A DNA stretch of 64,000 nt, taken from UM-FILTER-33-9 sp964530235. Lineage in GTDB: Bacteria; Patescibacteriota; Microgenomatia; UBA1406; GWC2-37-13. Below the pieces are notes generated by a model. The model was not told the DNA's origin, did not search any database, and was given only the letters and a program-made list of their open reading frames with translations. The stretch lies in NCBI GenBank assembly GCA_964530235.1, contig CAZGYB010000006.1:7332-71331 (forward strand), written 5' to 3'. The translations under genes and the position numbers were made by a program. Positions 16,190-24,753 of this stretch are shown in pieces (the first letter of the stretch is position 1; each line of letters begins with the position of its first letter).

Positions 16190-17190
16190 GTATCCATATT
16201 ATTCCTGACTCGTACTCCGCCTCACATTACAATGAACTGGTCGATCATCCGCTCCAATCATGGGAGTGGGGTGATGCAAGAAAAAAAATGGGTTTGTCGG
16301 TCTATCGCTTTGGAGAAGGAACTGGAAACTCACTTAAAAAAGTCTATCAAATGACGATACACCCGATCCCATATACCCATTTTTCCATCGGCTATATACC
16401 TCGATCAGCATTTCCGTCGTCGGATTTTGTTCAGTTTTTACTCCGGTTTGGCAGCAAACACAATATTATATTTATCAAGTTTGAGCCAAACGTATTGGAA
16501 GAAAATAAACAAAAGGATCAACTCTCTCTAAAACACACCACCTTTGTTCCATCGCCCCACCCTCTATTCCCCAGGTGGACACAAGTAGTTGATATTTCTC
16601 AGAACGAAAAAACATTACTTGCTCAGATGAAAGCGAAAACCAGGTATAATATTCGGCTTGCGCAAAAAAAAGGCGTCACCGTAAAAGAAATGTCGGATGA
16701 TGAGGGTTTCGTTATTTTCAGCAAGCTGTATTTTGAGACCTGCAAGAGACAGCATTATCACGGCCACAATATTGAGTATCATCAAATTGTGTGGGACTCC
16801 TTAAAACACCATATCGGTCATATTCTAGTTGCATGGTACCAGGGAACTCCTCTCGCTTCATACCAATTGTTTCATTTCAAAGATAAAGTCTACTATACAT
16901 ACGGAGGAACATCACCGTCTCATAAACACGTTATGGCAGCGAATCTTCTCATGTGGGAGTCAATCTTGTTTGCTCAAAAACTCGGCGCAAAAACATTCGA
17001 CATGTGGGGATCGCTACCTCCTCAGTATGATTCCTCCCACGATTGGGCAGGTTTCACCCGTTTTAAAGAAGGATACGGAACGTCATTTCGGGAATATATC
17101 GAGGGGTTTGATCTTCTGATTAAACCTTTTTTTTACTCACTGTACGGTATCGTCTACTCAATTCGCCAACGTCTTCTTCTCAGGTTTTGA
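16186..17190 (+). CDS. FemAB/FemX-type aminoacyltransferase (GNAT fold)
   Basis: A 334-aa protein of the peptidoglycan bridge-forming family, which uses aminoacyl-tRNA to add amino acids to lipid II in Gram-positive bacteria. HPLQSWEWGDARKKMGL near the N-terminus, MKAKTRYNIRLAQKKGV in the middle, and YGGTSPSHKHVMAANLLMWE plus FDMWGSLP near the end are family landmarks. FemAB-like proteins also occur in exopolysaccharide operons, where the target is less clear. It closes the glycan operon, and its last 33 bp overlap the convergent lon gene. A surface-glycan or peptidoglycan modification role is inferred. Confidence 0.8.
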   Translation: MSIHIIPDSYSASHYNELVDHPLQSWEWGDARKKMGLSVYRFGEGTGNSLKKVYQMTIHPIPYTHFSIGYIPRSAFPSSDFVQFLLRFGSKHNIIFIKFEPNVLEENKQKDQLSLKHTTFVPSPHPLFPRWTQVVDISQNEKTLLAQMKAKTRYNIRLAQKKGVTVKEMSDDEGFVIFSKLYFETCKRQHYHGHNIEYHQIVWDSLKHHIGHILVAWYQGTPLASYQLFHFKDKVYYTYGGTSPSHKHVMAANLLMWESILFAQKLGAKTFDMWGSLPPQYDSSHDWAGFTRFKEGYGTSFREYIEGFDLLIKPFFYSLYGIVYSIRQRLLLRF

Positions 17191-19596
17191 TTCTGTACCA
17201 GATTGAACTGGTTTTTTGCGCAGCTGAAGAGCAACTGGCAATACCTGATTTACATGATCAACGTATACAAAATGCAGGTTTTTTAATACATATTCCGGAA
17301 TATCCTCCAAGTCTTTTTTATTGTCTTTTGGAAGAATAACGGTTTTAATACCAGAGCGATGCGCTGCAATAACTTTTTCTTTTACTCCACCAATTTCAAG
17401 CACCCTCCCGCGCAGTGTAATTTCCCCGGTCATTGCAACATCACGCTTAAACGGACTTTTTGTAAGCGCTGATACCATTGCGGTTGCAATAGCTGCACCT
17501 GCTGAGGGACCATCTTTCGGAACCGCACCCTCAGGCACGTGTACATGAATATCGATTTTATGGAATATATCTTTTTGCAAACCGTATTCTTCATAATGAG
17601 ACCGGACATATGAAAGCGCCGCCTGACAGGATTCTTTCATAACTTCGCCCAAGTGACCAGTCAGAGTCAGACTCCCCTTACCAGGCATAATTGCAACCTC
17701 TATAAAGAGTATGTCTCCGCCTGCCTGTGTCCACGCAAGTCCCGTGGAAATCCCAACAGTATTTTTTTCTTCAATAATCTGTGAAGAATATTTAAACGGA
17801 CCCAAGTATTTTGACAGATCCGCGGAAACAATGCGATTCGTTTTATGTTTTTTTTCTACAATCTCACGGGCAATTTTTCTGCAAATTGTTGCAACCTGTC
17901 TTTCGAGTTCGCGAACCCCCGCTTCTCTGGTATACCTGCGAATCATCGTCCGTAAAACATCATCTTGAATAGCAATGTCGCTCGCAGAGAGACTGTGCGC
18001 TTCCATTTGTTTTACGATTAGATAGTCTTTGGCAATGTGAAACTTCTCATCTTCTGTATATCCAGGAAACTGAATGATTTCCAGCCGGTCAAGAAGCGCT
18101 TCAGGAATGGTGTCCAACATGTTCGCGGTGGTAATAAAAAAAACATTGGAAAGATCATATGAAACTTCAAGATAATGATCTGAGAATGCGTGATTCTGTT
18201 CGGGGTCAAGCGCTTCAAGGAGTGCGGCAGATGCATCACCGCGATAATCTCGTCCGATCTTATCTATTTCATCAAGCATAAACAAAGGATTATTTGTACC
18301 AGCCTGCTTAATACCCTGAATAATCCTTCCTGGCATAGCACCGACATATGTTCTCCGATGACCACGTATCTCCGCTTCATCCCGAACTCCTCCCAATGAA
18401 ACTTTTACAAATTTTCTGTTCAAAGCGCGTGCAATCGAACGACCAAGCGATGTTTTTCCCACTCCGGGCGGACCGGTAAAACAAATTATTGTCGGTTGGT
18501 ATGCTTTTTTTAATTTCGTTTTATCGTCTTTTTTCTGACCAGAGAAACCGCTCTCTTTTTGTTTTCGCAGTTCTAGAACAGCAAGATATTCCAAAATGCG
18601 TTCTTTAATTTTTTTAAGTCCGTAGTGATCCTCATTCAATATTTTCTCTGCATTATGAATATCTATAGATACATTCGTTCCAATAACCCAGGGAAGTTCA
18701 ACCAACCAATCTAAATACGATTTGATATAAGAAGCTTCCGGATTAAAATGCGACATTTGTGAGAGACGTTTCAGTTCTTTCACGGCCTTTTCTTCAACGG
18801 TTTTCGGCATCTTAGCCTTTGCAATTTTTTCGCGGTACTCTTTAATATCACGGTCTTCTCCTTCTCCGAGCTCTTCCTCAATGGTTTTCATTTTTTCCTT
18901 CAGAAAGGTTTCTTTCATGCCTCGCTCAAATTTCCGTTGGGTCTTCGCTGAAATGTTCTGTTCAATCTCCAGTATCTTAACCTCTCGGTTGATGTAGTCA
19001 ACCTCTCTTTCCAGTCTTTTCTTCGTATCATTTTCTACAAGCAAATCCTGTTTTTCCCGCTCATTGATATCCAATACCATAGCGATCTGATAGGAAAAAT
19101 CCTGAGGAGTCCCTACATTCAAAATATTCATCAAAAATACAAAATCAACAGTCTTTCCAAGATTAATAGCTTTCTTAACATGTGTCGAAATATGCTTTAC
19201 CATTGCTTGGATCTCCTCATCATTTACCATCGTATCCTGTATGGGTTCAACAGAAGCAATAAAATAGGGCTCCTCTTGTTTAAACTCTTTTATTGATACT
19301 TTTTCTACTCCTTTTACCAGTGCATTTATCTCACCTTTTTCACCGACAACGGTTTTATCAACAGTAACCAGCACACCAATCGACTCAAGATCCTCTTTTT
19401 TGGGATCCTCAATTGAGGATGTTTTTTGCAAAACAATAACCATTTTTTTATCGTTCTTTAATACTTCATTGATAGTAAGAATGCTTTTTTGTCTTCCGAA
19501 TACCAAAACGTTTTCTGTTTTGGGAAAGATGATACCGTCTCTCACTGCAACAACTGGATAATTAGATTGTTTAGACGCTCCAACTAGAATTGTCAT
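17158..19596 (-). CDS. lon: ATP-dependent Lon protease
   Basis: From the ATG at 19596 this is an 812-aa cytosolic AAA+ protease that degrades damaged and regulatory proteins. It has an N-terminal substrate-binding domain, a coiled-coil linker, the ATPase with Walker A GPPGVGKTS (about residue 370) and Walker B FMLDEIDKIG, and a C-terminal protease domain. The catalytic Ser is in KDGPSAGAA (about 696) and the Lys is near residue 739 in the GGVKEKVIAAHRSG stretch. A TTG 39 bp upstream is in frame but falls inside the promoter -35 box, so it cannot be the start. The gene is monocistronic by layout. Confidence 0.96.
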   Translation of the reverse strand: MTILVGASKQSNYPVVAVRDGIIFPKTENVLVFGRQKSILTINEVLKNDKKMVIVLQKTSSIEDPKKEDLESIGVLVTVDKTVVGEKGEINALVKGVEKVSIKEFKQEEPYFIASVEPIQDTMVNDEEIQAMVKHISTHVKKAINLGKTVDFVFLMNILNVGTPQDFSYQIAMVLDINEREKQDLLVENDTKKRLEREVDYINREVKILEIEQNISAKTQRKFERGMKETFLKEKMKTIEEELGEGEDRDIKEYREKIAKAKMPKTVEEKAVKELKRLSQMSHFNPEASYIKSYLDWLVELPWVIGTNVSIDIHNAEKILNEDHYGLKKIKERILEYLAVLELRKQKESGFSGQKKDDKTKLKKAYQPTIICFTGPPGVGKTSLGRSIARALNRKFVKVSLGGVRDEAEIRGHRRTYVGAMPGRIIQGIKQAGTNNPLFMLDEIDKIGRDYRGDASAALLEALDPEQNHAFSDHYLEVSYDLSNVFFITTANMLDTIPEALLDRLEIIQFPGYTEDEKFHIAKDYLIVKQMEAHSLSASDIAIQDDVLRTMIRRYTREAGVRELERQVATICRKIAREIVEKKHKTNRIVSADLSKYLGPFKYSSQIIEEKNTVGISTGLAWTQAGGDILFIEVAIMPGKGSLTLTGHLGEVMKESCQAALSYVRSHYEEYGLQKDIFHKIDIHVHVPEGAVPKDGPSAGAAIATAMVSALTKSPFKRDVAMTGEITLRGRVLEIGGVKEKVIAAHRSGIKTVILPKDNKKDLEDIPEYVLKNLHFVYVDHVNQVLPVALQLRKKPVQSGTESKPEKKTLAN

Positions 19597-19606
19597 ATAT
19601 TTTAGC

Positions 19607-19635
19607 AGTATAACAGAGTATTTGCTAACTGTCAA
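19607..19635 (-). promoter_or_regulatory. strong promoter of lon
   Basis: On the minus strand there is a perfect -35 TTGACA (19635-19630), a 17-bp spacer, and a -10 TATACT (19612-19607). The start codon of lon at 19596 lies 10 nt after the -10, giving a 5' leader of only about 3-4 nt. No heat-shock operator was recognised. Confidence 0.8.
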
Positions 19636-19703
19636 ATGATAATTATTTTATACTAACAGAGTAACCCAAAATTATAAAAATGTATCAATTAATAATACAA
19701 ATA

Positions 19704-20558
19704 TTACCTAAAGTCTTGTAATAACGACTCAAAATTTTTGTTCCTTGGTCGTCCATGAAGGGGAACTTTTTTATCAAGCTGAGGTATTTGATCATGAAAG
19801 GTCTGTTTCGAAACCTGATACACAATACCAAGCGGAAACTTTTCGGTTGTAACTTCTCGAGCTTTTTGTAACGCTAATGCAGAATCCGTTTTTTGATATG
19901 TTGCATCAAGTTTATACACCCGTTTCATATAATACTGATAGGTGTTTATTTTATTGAAAGTAACACACGGCTGGAGGATGTTGATGAGTGAAAATCCTTT
20001 GTGCAGAATTCCCTGCTTAATCATTTCGGTCATATGGAGTGAATCGCCCGCAAAGGTCTGAGCAACAAATGTAGCTCCTTGAGTGAGCGCTAAAGAAAGC
20101 GGATCCACCGGCTCTTCGATTATTCCCTGCGGGGTTGATTTGGATTTATATCCTTTTTGTGCAGTCGGAGCACTCTGACCGGTAGTAAGACCATACACTC
20201 GGTTATCATGAACCAACACGGTAATATCATGATTTCCCCGACACGCGTGAAGCAAGTGGTTTCCACCTTCACCGTAACAATCGCCGTCACCGACAATCGC
20301 AATTACATCCATGCTGTGATTTCCAAGCTTCATGCCAATTGCATTGGGTATAGATCTTCCATGTAAGCCATGCATTGCATATGCGTTTAAAAAATCGTTC
20401 ATGTTTCCGGAACATCCGATACCAAATGCAGCTAAAACGCTTGAGGGGTCGAGTCCCAATCCGACAAGCGCAGACTTTATTGCCACCCCTATTCCCCAGT
20501 CACCGCAACCCGGACACCAGGTTGGCTGGTATCCAGTAAAATCTTGAACTGTTGTCAT
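19704..20558 (-). CDS. korB: 2-oxoacid:ferredoxin oxidoreductase, beta subunit
   Basis: From the ATG at 20558 this is a 284-aa thiamine-diphosphate-binding subunit. It opens with TGYQPTWCPGCGDWGIG, where the two Cys ligate a [4Fe-4S] cluster. IVGDGDCYGEGGNHLLHACR gives the TPP/Mg motif (GDG...). With the alpha/gamma subunit it converts a 2-oxoacid and CoA to acyl-CoA, CO2 and reduced ferredoxin. The upstream extension to 20618 would overlap the alpha gene without homology and is rejected. It lies 4 bp after the alpha gene and ends the SUF-oxidoreductase transcript. Whether pyruvate or 2-oxoglutarate is the substrate is not decided by sequence. Confidence 0.9.
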   Translation of the reverse strand: MTTVQDFTGYQPTWCPGCGDWGIGVAIKSALVGLGLDPSSVLAAFGIGCSGNMNDFLNAYAMHGLHGRSIPNAIGMKLGNHSMDVIAIVGDGDCYGEGGNHLLHACRGNHDITVLVHDNRVYGLTTGQSAPTAQKGYKSKSTPQGIIEEPVDPLSLALTQGATFVAQTFAGDSLHMTEMIKQGILHKGFSLINILQPCVTFNKINTYQYYMKRVYKLDATYQKTDSALALQKAREVTTEKFPLGIVYQVSKQTFHDQIPQLDKKVPLHGRPRNKNFESLLQDFR

Positions 20559-20562
20559 AGAA

Positions 20563-22290
20563 TTAAATTTTTGCAACTGAATTAACAATATCCTCCTGAG
20601 CAAGCGGACGTCCATCAAACCGGAGTATTTGCTTTATAAACTGGAGACCCGTTTCCATCTGAAGCAACTTTCCAAACTGTCCTTCTGAATTATTCTCAAC
20701 CAATACATACGTTTTATCTGTCTTTATGAAGGATGCGAGTCTTTTTTTGTCCAACGGGTATAGATGAGTAAAATGAAGAATGGCGGTATTTTTTCCATTT
20801 TCCGCTAATTTTTTTCGCGCTGCAACAAGTACGTTCTTACTCGAACCCCAGGAAATAAAGACAATCTGAGCAGAATCAAAATCACCGATTACTTTCGGCC
20901 CCTGAAAATCCGACTGCATATATGTTTGAATCTTTTTTTTCCGTTTTTCAACTTGTTTTATACGCTCCTCACCCGACTCTGTAGTGTGTCCATCCTCCAA
21001 ATGTTCATAAGAATTGGCTTGATAGTAAAAACCTTTTACTCCGGGAATAAGACGAGGTGATATACCATCGCTTGATGATGCATCATAACGGTTGTAGCGG
21101 GTGCCTTCTGACAGTTCTGTTAGTATTTTTCCTCTATTGACCCTGTAGGACTTTGCAAAAGAATGGACAAACGATTCGTTTATACTGCTGTGTGATTCTG
21201 AAAGAAGCATATCCGACATGACAATTACCGGCAGCTGATACACATCTGCCAAATTAAATGCCTCTGCGGTAAGTGTAATCATTTCCTCTGCGTCGCCCGG
21301 TGCCAGAACTATTTTGGGAAACTCACCGTGTCCGGAAAAAACAGTAAATAGCAGATCTCCTTGTTCTGTCCATGTGGGCATGCCTGTTGCAGGCCCTGGT
21401 CTTTGGGCAACAAAAACAACAATGGGTATCTCGGCAATTCCGGCGAAAGAAACCGATTCTACCATGAGTGCATATCCTCCACCTGACGTTCCGACAGCAC
21501 TTCTTACTCCTGAAAAAGAACTTCCGAGCGCAGTATTTATCACCGCAATCTCATCTTCCGCATGTCTTACTATCATCTGGGTCTTTTCCTGCCATCCCGC
21601 AAGTGTCGTCAGCACGGATGAAGACGGTGTCATCGGATATGCAACATATACACGACAATCCGCGATAACAGCGCCGAGAGAAAAAGCCTCATTACCAGTA
21701 AGCACTAACTGCGGTTCATGGGTTACTTTTTTCAAAAGCGGTTGAATGAGCTGCGGATATGTTTCCTTAATATAGGTATACCCTTTCTCTGCAAACTGCT
21801 CGTTAAAGGCAACGACCTCTAGGCCTTTTTTTCCAAACTGCTGGGTAAACAAACTGTTGAGTTCGCTCAAATCTGTTCCCATCAGAGCAAGAGAAGCGCC
21901 TAAAGCTATAGTGTTCTTCATAATCTGCTGCCCCTTGAGCTCTGACAGGATTTTTTTGAACGGAACGTGAATAAGCTGCCGGTCTGTTTCGGGCTGAAAT
22001 TCTTCATTATCGTAAACTATATATGCAGACTGTGACAGACGGGATTTGTGCAAATGAAATGTTTGCTCATTCAGACAAACCAACATATCAATCAAACCTG
22101 TACTTGTCCGAATTTTTTCGTGAGATACAACCACTTCATACGCATTATGCCCTCCCCGAATAAGCGAGGGATACTCAATGTAGTCAAATACTTCATAGCC
22201 GAGTCTTGCAGAAATCTTTGAAAACGACAAACCTGTTGTCATTATTCCAAAACCCGCTTCCCCTCCAATCTTCCAAACAAAAGTACTCAT
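20563..22290 (-). CDS. korA: 2-oxoacid:ferredoxin oxidoreductase, fused gamma-alpha subunit
   Basis: A 575-aa protein in which the gamma domain (IGGEAGFGIMTTG at residues 8-20, and EYPSLIRGGHNAYEV) precedes the alpha pyrimidine-binding domain (GNEAFSLGAVIADCRVYVAYPMTPSSSVL, ends only; about residues 200-230). The fusion is known for the 2-oxoacid oxidoreductases of anaerobes and some aerobes. The alpha part also shows VAQRPGPATGMPT. It is 2 bp downstream of a ferredoxin gene that is the likely electron acceptor. In an organism expected to ferment, it would link 2-oxoacid oxidation to reduced ferredoxin and acyl-CoA. Confidence 0.9.
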   Translation of the reverse strand: MSTFVWKIGGEAGFGIMTTGLSFSKISARLGYEVFDYIEYPSLIRGGHNAYEVVVSHEKIRTSTGLIDMLVCLNEQTFHLHKSRLSQSAYIVYDNEEFQPETDRQLIHVPFKKILSELKGQQIMKNTIALGASLALMGTDLSELNSLFTQQFGKKGLEVVAFNEQFAEKGYTYIKETYPQLIQPLLKKVTHEPQLVLTGNEAFSLGAVIADCRVYVAYPMTPSSSVLTTLAGWQEKTQMIVRHAEDEIAVINTALGSSFSGVRSAVGTSGGGYALMVESVSFAGIAEIPIVVFVAQRPGPATGMPTWTEQGDLLFTVFSGHGEFPKIVLAPGDAEEMITLTAEAFNLADVYQLPVIVMSDMLLSESHSSINESFVHSFAKSYRVNRGKILTELSEGTRYNRYDASSSDGISPRLIPGVKGFYYQANSYEHLEDGHTTESGEERIKQVEKRKKKIQTYMQSDFQGPKVIGDFDSAQIVFISWGSSKNVLVAARKKLAENGKNTAILHFTHLYPLDKKRLASFIKTDKTYVLVENNSEGQFGKLLQMETGLQFIKQILRFDGRPLAQEDIVNSVAKI

Positions 22291-22292
22291 AC

Positions 22293-22568
22293 TTACTTTG
22301 GAAATACTTTGTTTCCGTTTTCGTCTTCAATGATAATTGCTGCAACCGGACATCCTTTTGCAGAATCAATAATTGTCTCATCAGAGTCGGATGGCGCGGT
22401 TTTTAAGAATATGGCTTTAGCTTCAGAGTCAAGCAAGAATGTATTTGGAGCAATCGCAATACAGGTCGCTGCACCGATACACAAATCCCGATCAACCCAC
22501 ACTTTTAATGTGCGGATCTTGACCGGTCCTGAAGGATTTTGAGGATCGAGCAAAGCTTGATTATCCAT
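22293..22568 (-). CDS. small ferredoxin with three cluster cysteines
   Basis: A 91-aa ferredoxin of the single-cluster type. C30 and C36 are spaced C-x5-C, and the usual middle ligand position (33) is Ala. The distal ligand is C73 in AKGCPVAAI. Three Cys point to a [3Fe-4S] cluster, or to a [4Fe-4S] with a non-Cys ligand, as in P450-type ferredoxins. It is 2 bp upstream of the oxidoreductase alpha gene and 13 bp downstream of sufU, so it is likely both a SUF client and the redox partner of the 2-oxoacid oxidoreductase. Confidence 0.85.
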   Translation of the reverse strand: MDNQALLDPQNPSGPVKIRTLKVWVDRDLCIGAATCIAIAPNTFLLDSEAKAIFLKTAPSDSDETIIDSAKGCPVAAIIIEDENGNKVFPK

Positions 22569-22581
22569 AACGCGAAAAAAA

Positions 22582-22944
22582 CTAAACTAATAATGCATGA
22601 AGAGCTTCAAGCGCAAGCATTGCGCACTTCACTCTGTTGGGACCAAGTTTTATTCCCAACATCTTAATCATAAACGGCTGATCGAGTTTTCGCAACTGAT
22701 CCTTTGTTTTTCCGGCAGAGTATTCACAGAGTAATGAAGCAGATGCTTTTGAAATTGCACATCCCTGTGTCATGTGCGACAGTTTTTTTACTTTCTTGCC
22801 CTTAAATGATCCGAATAATGTTATCTCGTCCCCGCACAGCGTATTGCTGGCTGAAACTTTTTTATCATACTGTTTCGGTTCTCCAGAATTTCTCGGAAAT
22901 TTATAGTGATCGAGTATTCGTTCCTGGTACAAAGACGTCGTCAT
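22582..22944 (-). CDS. sufU: SufU-type iron-sulfur cluster assembly protein
   Basis: A 120-aa IscU/SufU-fold protein. The conserved ligands are C37 and D39 (LCGDE), C62 (QGCAIS) and C107 (RVKCAML). In Gram-positive bacteria SufU is a zinc protein that accepts sulfur from SufS and passes it to SufBCD. The QGCAIS sequence and the length fit SufU; the insert seen in Firmicutes SufU between the second and third Cys is present. It sits 6 bp downstream of sufS in the same operon. Confidence 0.9.
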   Translation of the reverse strand: MTTSLYQERILDHYKFPRNSGEPKQYDKKVSASNTLCGDEITLFGSFKGKKVKKLSHMTQGCAISKASASLLCEYSAGKTKDQLRKLDQPFMIKMLGIKLGPNRVKCAMLALEALHALLV

Positions 22945-22950
22945 GAAAAA

Positions 22951-24162
22951 TCAATGAAAAATTTTGATAACACGCTGTAATCCACGAACTAACCTTTCAA
23001 CATCTTCTTCAGTATTGTAAATCGAAAAACTTACACGGCACGTCGCAGTAATCCCAAATCTATTATGCAGTGGCATGGCGCAGTGATTCCCCGCACGAAC
23101 CGCTATATGATCTTCATTCAAAACCTGCGCAATATCATGTGCATGCACCGAAGGCAAAGAAAAACTGATTATTGAAGACCGGTGTTTTTTTGGTCCAAGA
23201 ATTTGAATCCCCGGAATTTTGATATTTAAACGGTCATAGGCATAGCTTATCAACGTAGATTCATGCTGTATTAACCTGTCCCACCCTACTGACTGCAGAT
23301 ACGAAACCGCTGATTCTAAAGCAATAACACCTGCAATGTGCGGAGTACCTGCTTCAAACTTATGCGGAGCCAGTTTGAACCGAGTTTGCTCAACATGCAC
23401 GGTTTCAATCATCTCACCTCCAAAAAGAAACGGGCGCATTCTTTTCAGATGACTTTTCTTCGCCCATAAAATTCCTACTCCTGTTGGACCGAACATTTTG
23501 TGGGATGAAAATGCAAGAAAATCGCATCCTAATGCGCGTACGTCAACCGGCATATGTGCAACTGCTTGAGCGGAATCAACAATTATGATGATATCCGGAT
23601 TAATCTTTCTTGCCTGGGCAATAATGCTCCGGACCGGATTTACTGTCCCAAGTACGTTAGAAACATAAGTCAATGCAAGAATCTTTGTCTTTTTGGTTAT
23701 TGCAGTTGCAATGTTTATAAGGTTTCCTGACTGGTCACAGTCGATAACCGTAAACCGAGCACCTTTTTCTTTCGCAAGCTCCTGCCATGGCACAAAGTTT
23801 GAGTGATGTTCAGTTATGGTTACTGCAACTGCGTCTCCTGAGGAAACCAAATCTTTCCCGAATGCATACATGATTAGATTAAGAGACTCTGTAGTATTAC
23901 GCGTAAAAACCACCTCATCACCCGATTCTGCATTGATAAATCGTGCAATCTCCGATCGTGTTTTTTCATACTTTTCGGTTGCTTTTTCAGATATATCATA
24001 AATACCTCGGTAGATATTTGCACTGAATTGTTCATAATATTCGCGCAAAGCGTCAACGACTAACTGAGGTTTAAGGGAGGTTGCCGTTGAATCAAGGTAA
24101 ACAAGATTGGGACTGTGAGTAAAAATGGGAAAGTCTTTTTTAAAACGGTTGACCGTGTTCAT
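22951..24162 (-). CDS. sufS: cysteine desulfurase SufS
   Basis: A 403-aa PLP enzyme of fold type I that takes sulfur from cysteine as a persulfide. The PLP Lys is in FSSHKMFGPTGVG. The His that stacks on PLP is in ITEHHSNFVPWQ. The catalytic Cys, about residue 361, is in RAGNHCAMPLH, the short-loop group II (SufS/CsdA) form that needs a partner such as SufU. It overlaps the sufD stop by 4 bp and precedes sufU by 6 bp. Confidence 0.95.
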   Translation of the reverse strand: MNTVNRFKKDFPIFTHSPNLVYLDSTATSLKPQLVVDALREYYEQFSANIYRGIYDISEKATEKYEKTRSEIARFINAESGDEVVFTRNTTESLNLIMYAFGKDLVSSGDAVAVTITEHHSNFVPWQELAKEKGARFTVIDCDQSGNLINIATAITKKTKILALTYVSNVLGTVNPVRSIIAQARKINPDIIIIVDSAQAVAHMPVDVRALGCDFLAFSSHKMFGPTGVGILWAKKSHLKRMRPFLFGGEMIETVHVEQTRFKLAPHKFEAGTPHIAGVIALESAVSYLQSVGWDRLIQHESTLISYAYDRLNIKIPGIQILGPKKHRSSIISFSLPSVHAHDIAQVLNEDHIAVRAGNHCAMPLHNRFGITATCRVSFSIYNTEEDVERLVRGLQRVIKIFH

Positions 24163-24749
24163 ACAAAAAAGGATTGGGGAAATTGTTTTAAACCCTTCAA
24201 GGCGTCAGGTTCAAGCATTCGTATCCGATTATACAGATCGGTTATAAATCCATCAACCAACAACTTCTGCCCATCGCGCAAAGAAATACCGCGTGTTTCT
24301 AAGTACTGGAGAGAGGCCGTGTCTACCGGACCAGTTGTTGAACCGTGGGTGCAAAATACCGAGTCTGTCAGTATTTCAAGAAACGGCTGCGAAACTACTT
24401 TTGCAGACCGAGATAGCATAAGGTTCGTATTTTTCTGATATGCATGAGTTCCTGTTGACTCTTTTTTGATTCGAATTAATCCGCTGTATATAAACTCTGA
24501 ATCTCCATCCATGACGCTTTTTACCAAAACATCAGACGAAGAATCCGGTGACGAATGATGCTGTGTTGTTTTTAAAAAAAATCTTTCCTTCTTGTTCCCC
24601 TGGTACAGACCAAATACTGAGAGTGAAACTCCAGATGTAGCTATATCAAACTCCACTTCTCCCGAAACATTATAAAAATAAATCACAAAAACTCCTTGCC
24701 TCGTGAACTTCATTTTTTTTTCGTCAAAATCCCGTAGATATATATACAT
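24159..24749 (-). CDS. sufD: short SufD-like scaffold subunit
   Basis: From the ATG at 24749 this is a 196-aa protein, about half the length of typical SufD. The C-terminal SufB/SufD beta-helix signature is retained: THGSTTGPVDTASLQYLETR and then the GFITDLYNRI end. The N-terminal SufD domain is missing or greatly reduced. It begins 4 bp after the sufB stop. An in-frame extension to 24872 would run through the sufB end and is rejected. It probably pairs with SufB and SufC in a SufBC2D-type complex; the small size may mean a simplified complex. Confidence 0.82.
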   Translation of the reverse strand: MYIYLRDFDEKKMKFTRQGVFVIYFYNVSGEVEFDIATSGVSLSVFGLYQGNKKERFFLKTTQHHSSPDSSSDVLVKSVMDGDSEFIYSGLIRIKKESTGTHAYQKNTNLMLSRSAKVVSQPFLEILTDSVFCTHGSTTGPVDTASLQYLETRGISLRDGQKLLVDGFITDLYNRIRMLEPDALKGLKQFPQSFFV

Positions 24750-24753
24750 AGTA

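Noticed and set aside
19597..19635. Upstream TTG start for lon
   Set aside because: The TTG lies in the -35 box of a consensus promoter whose -10 is downstream of it, so it would not be transcribed.
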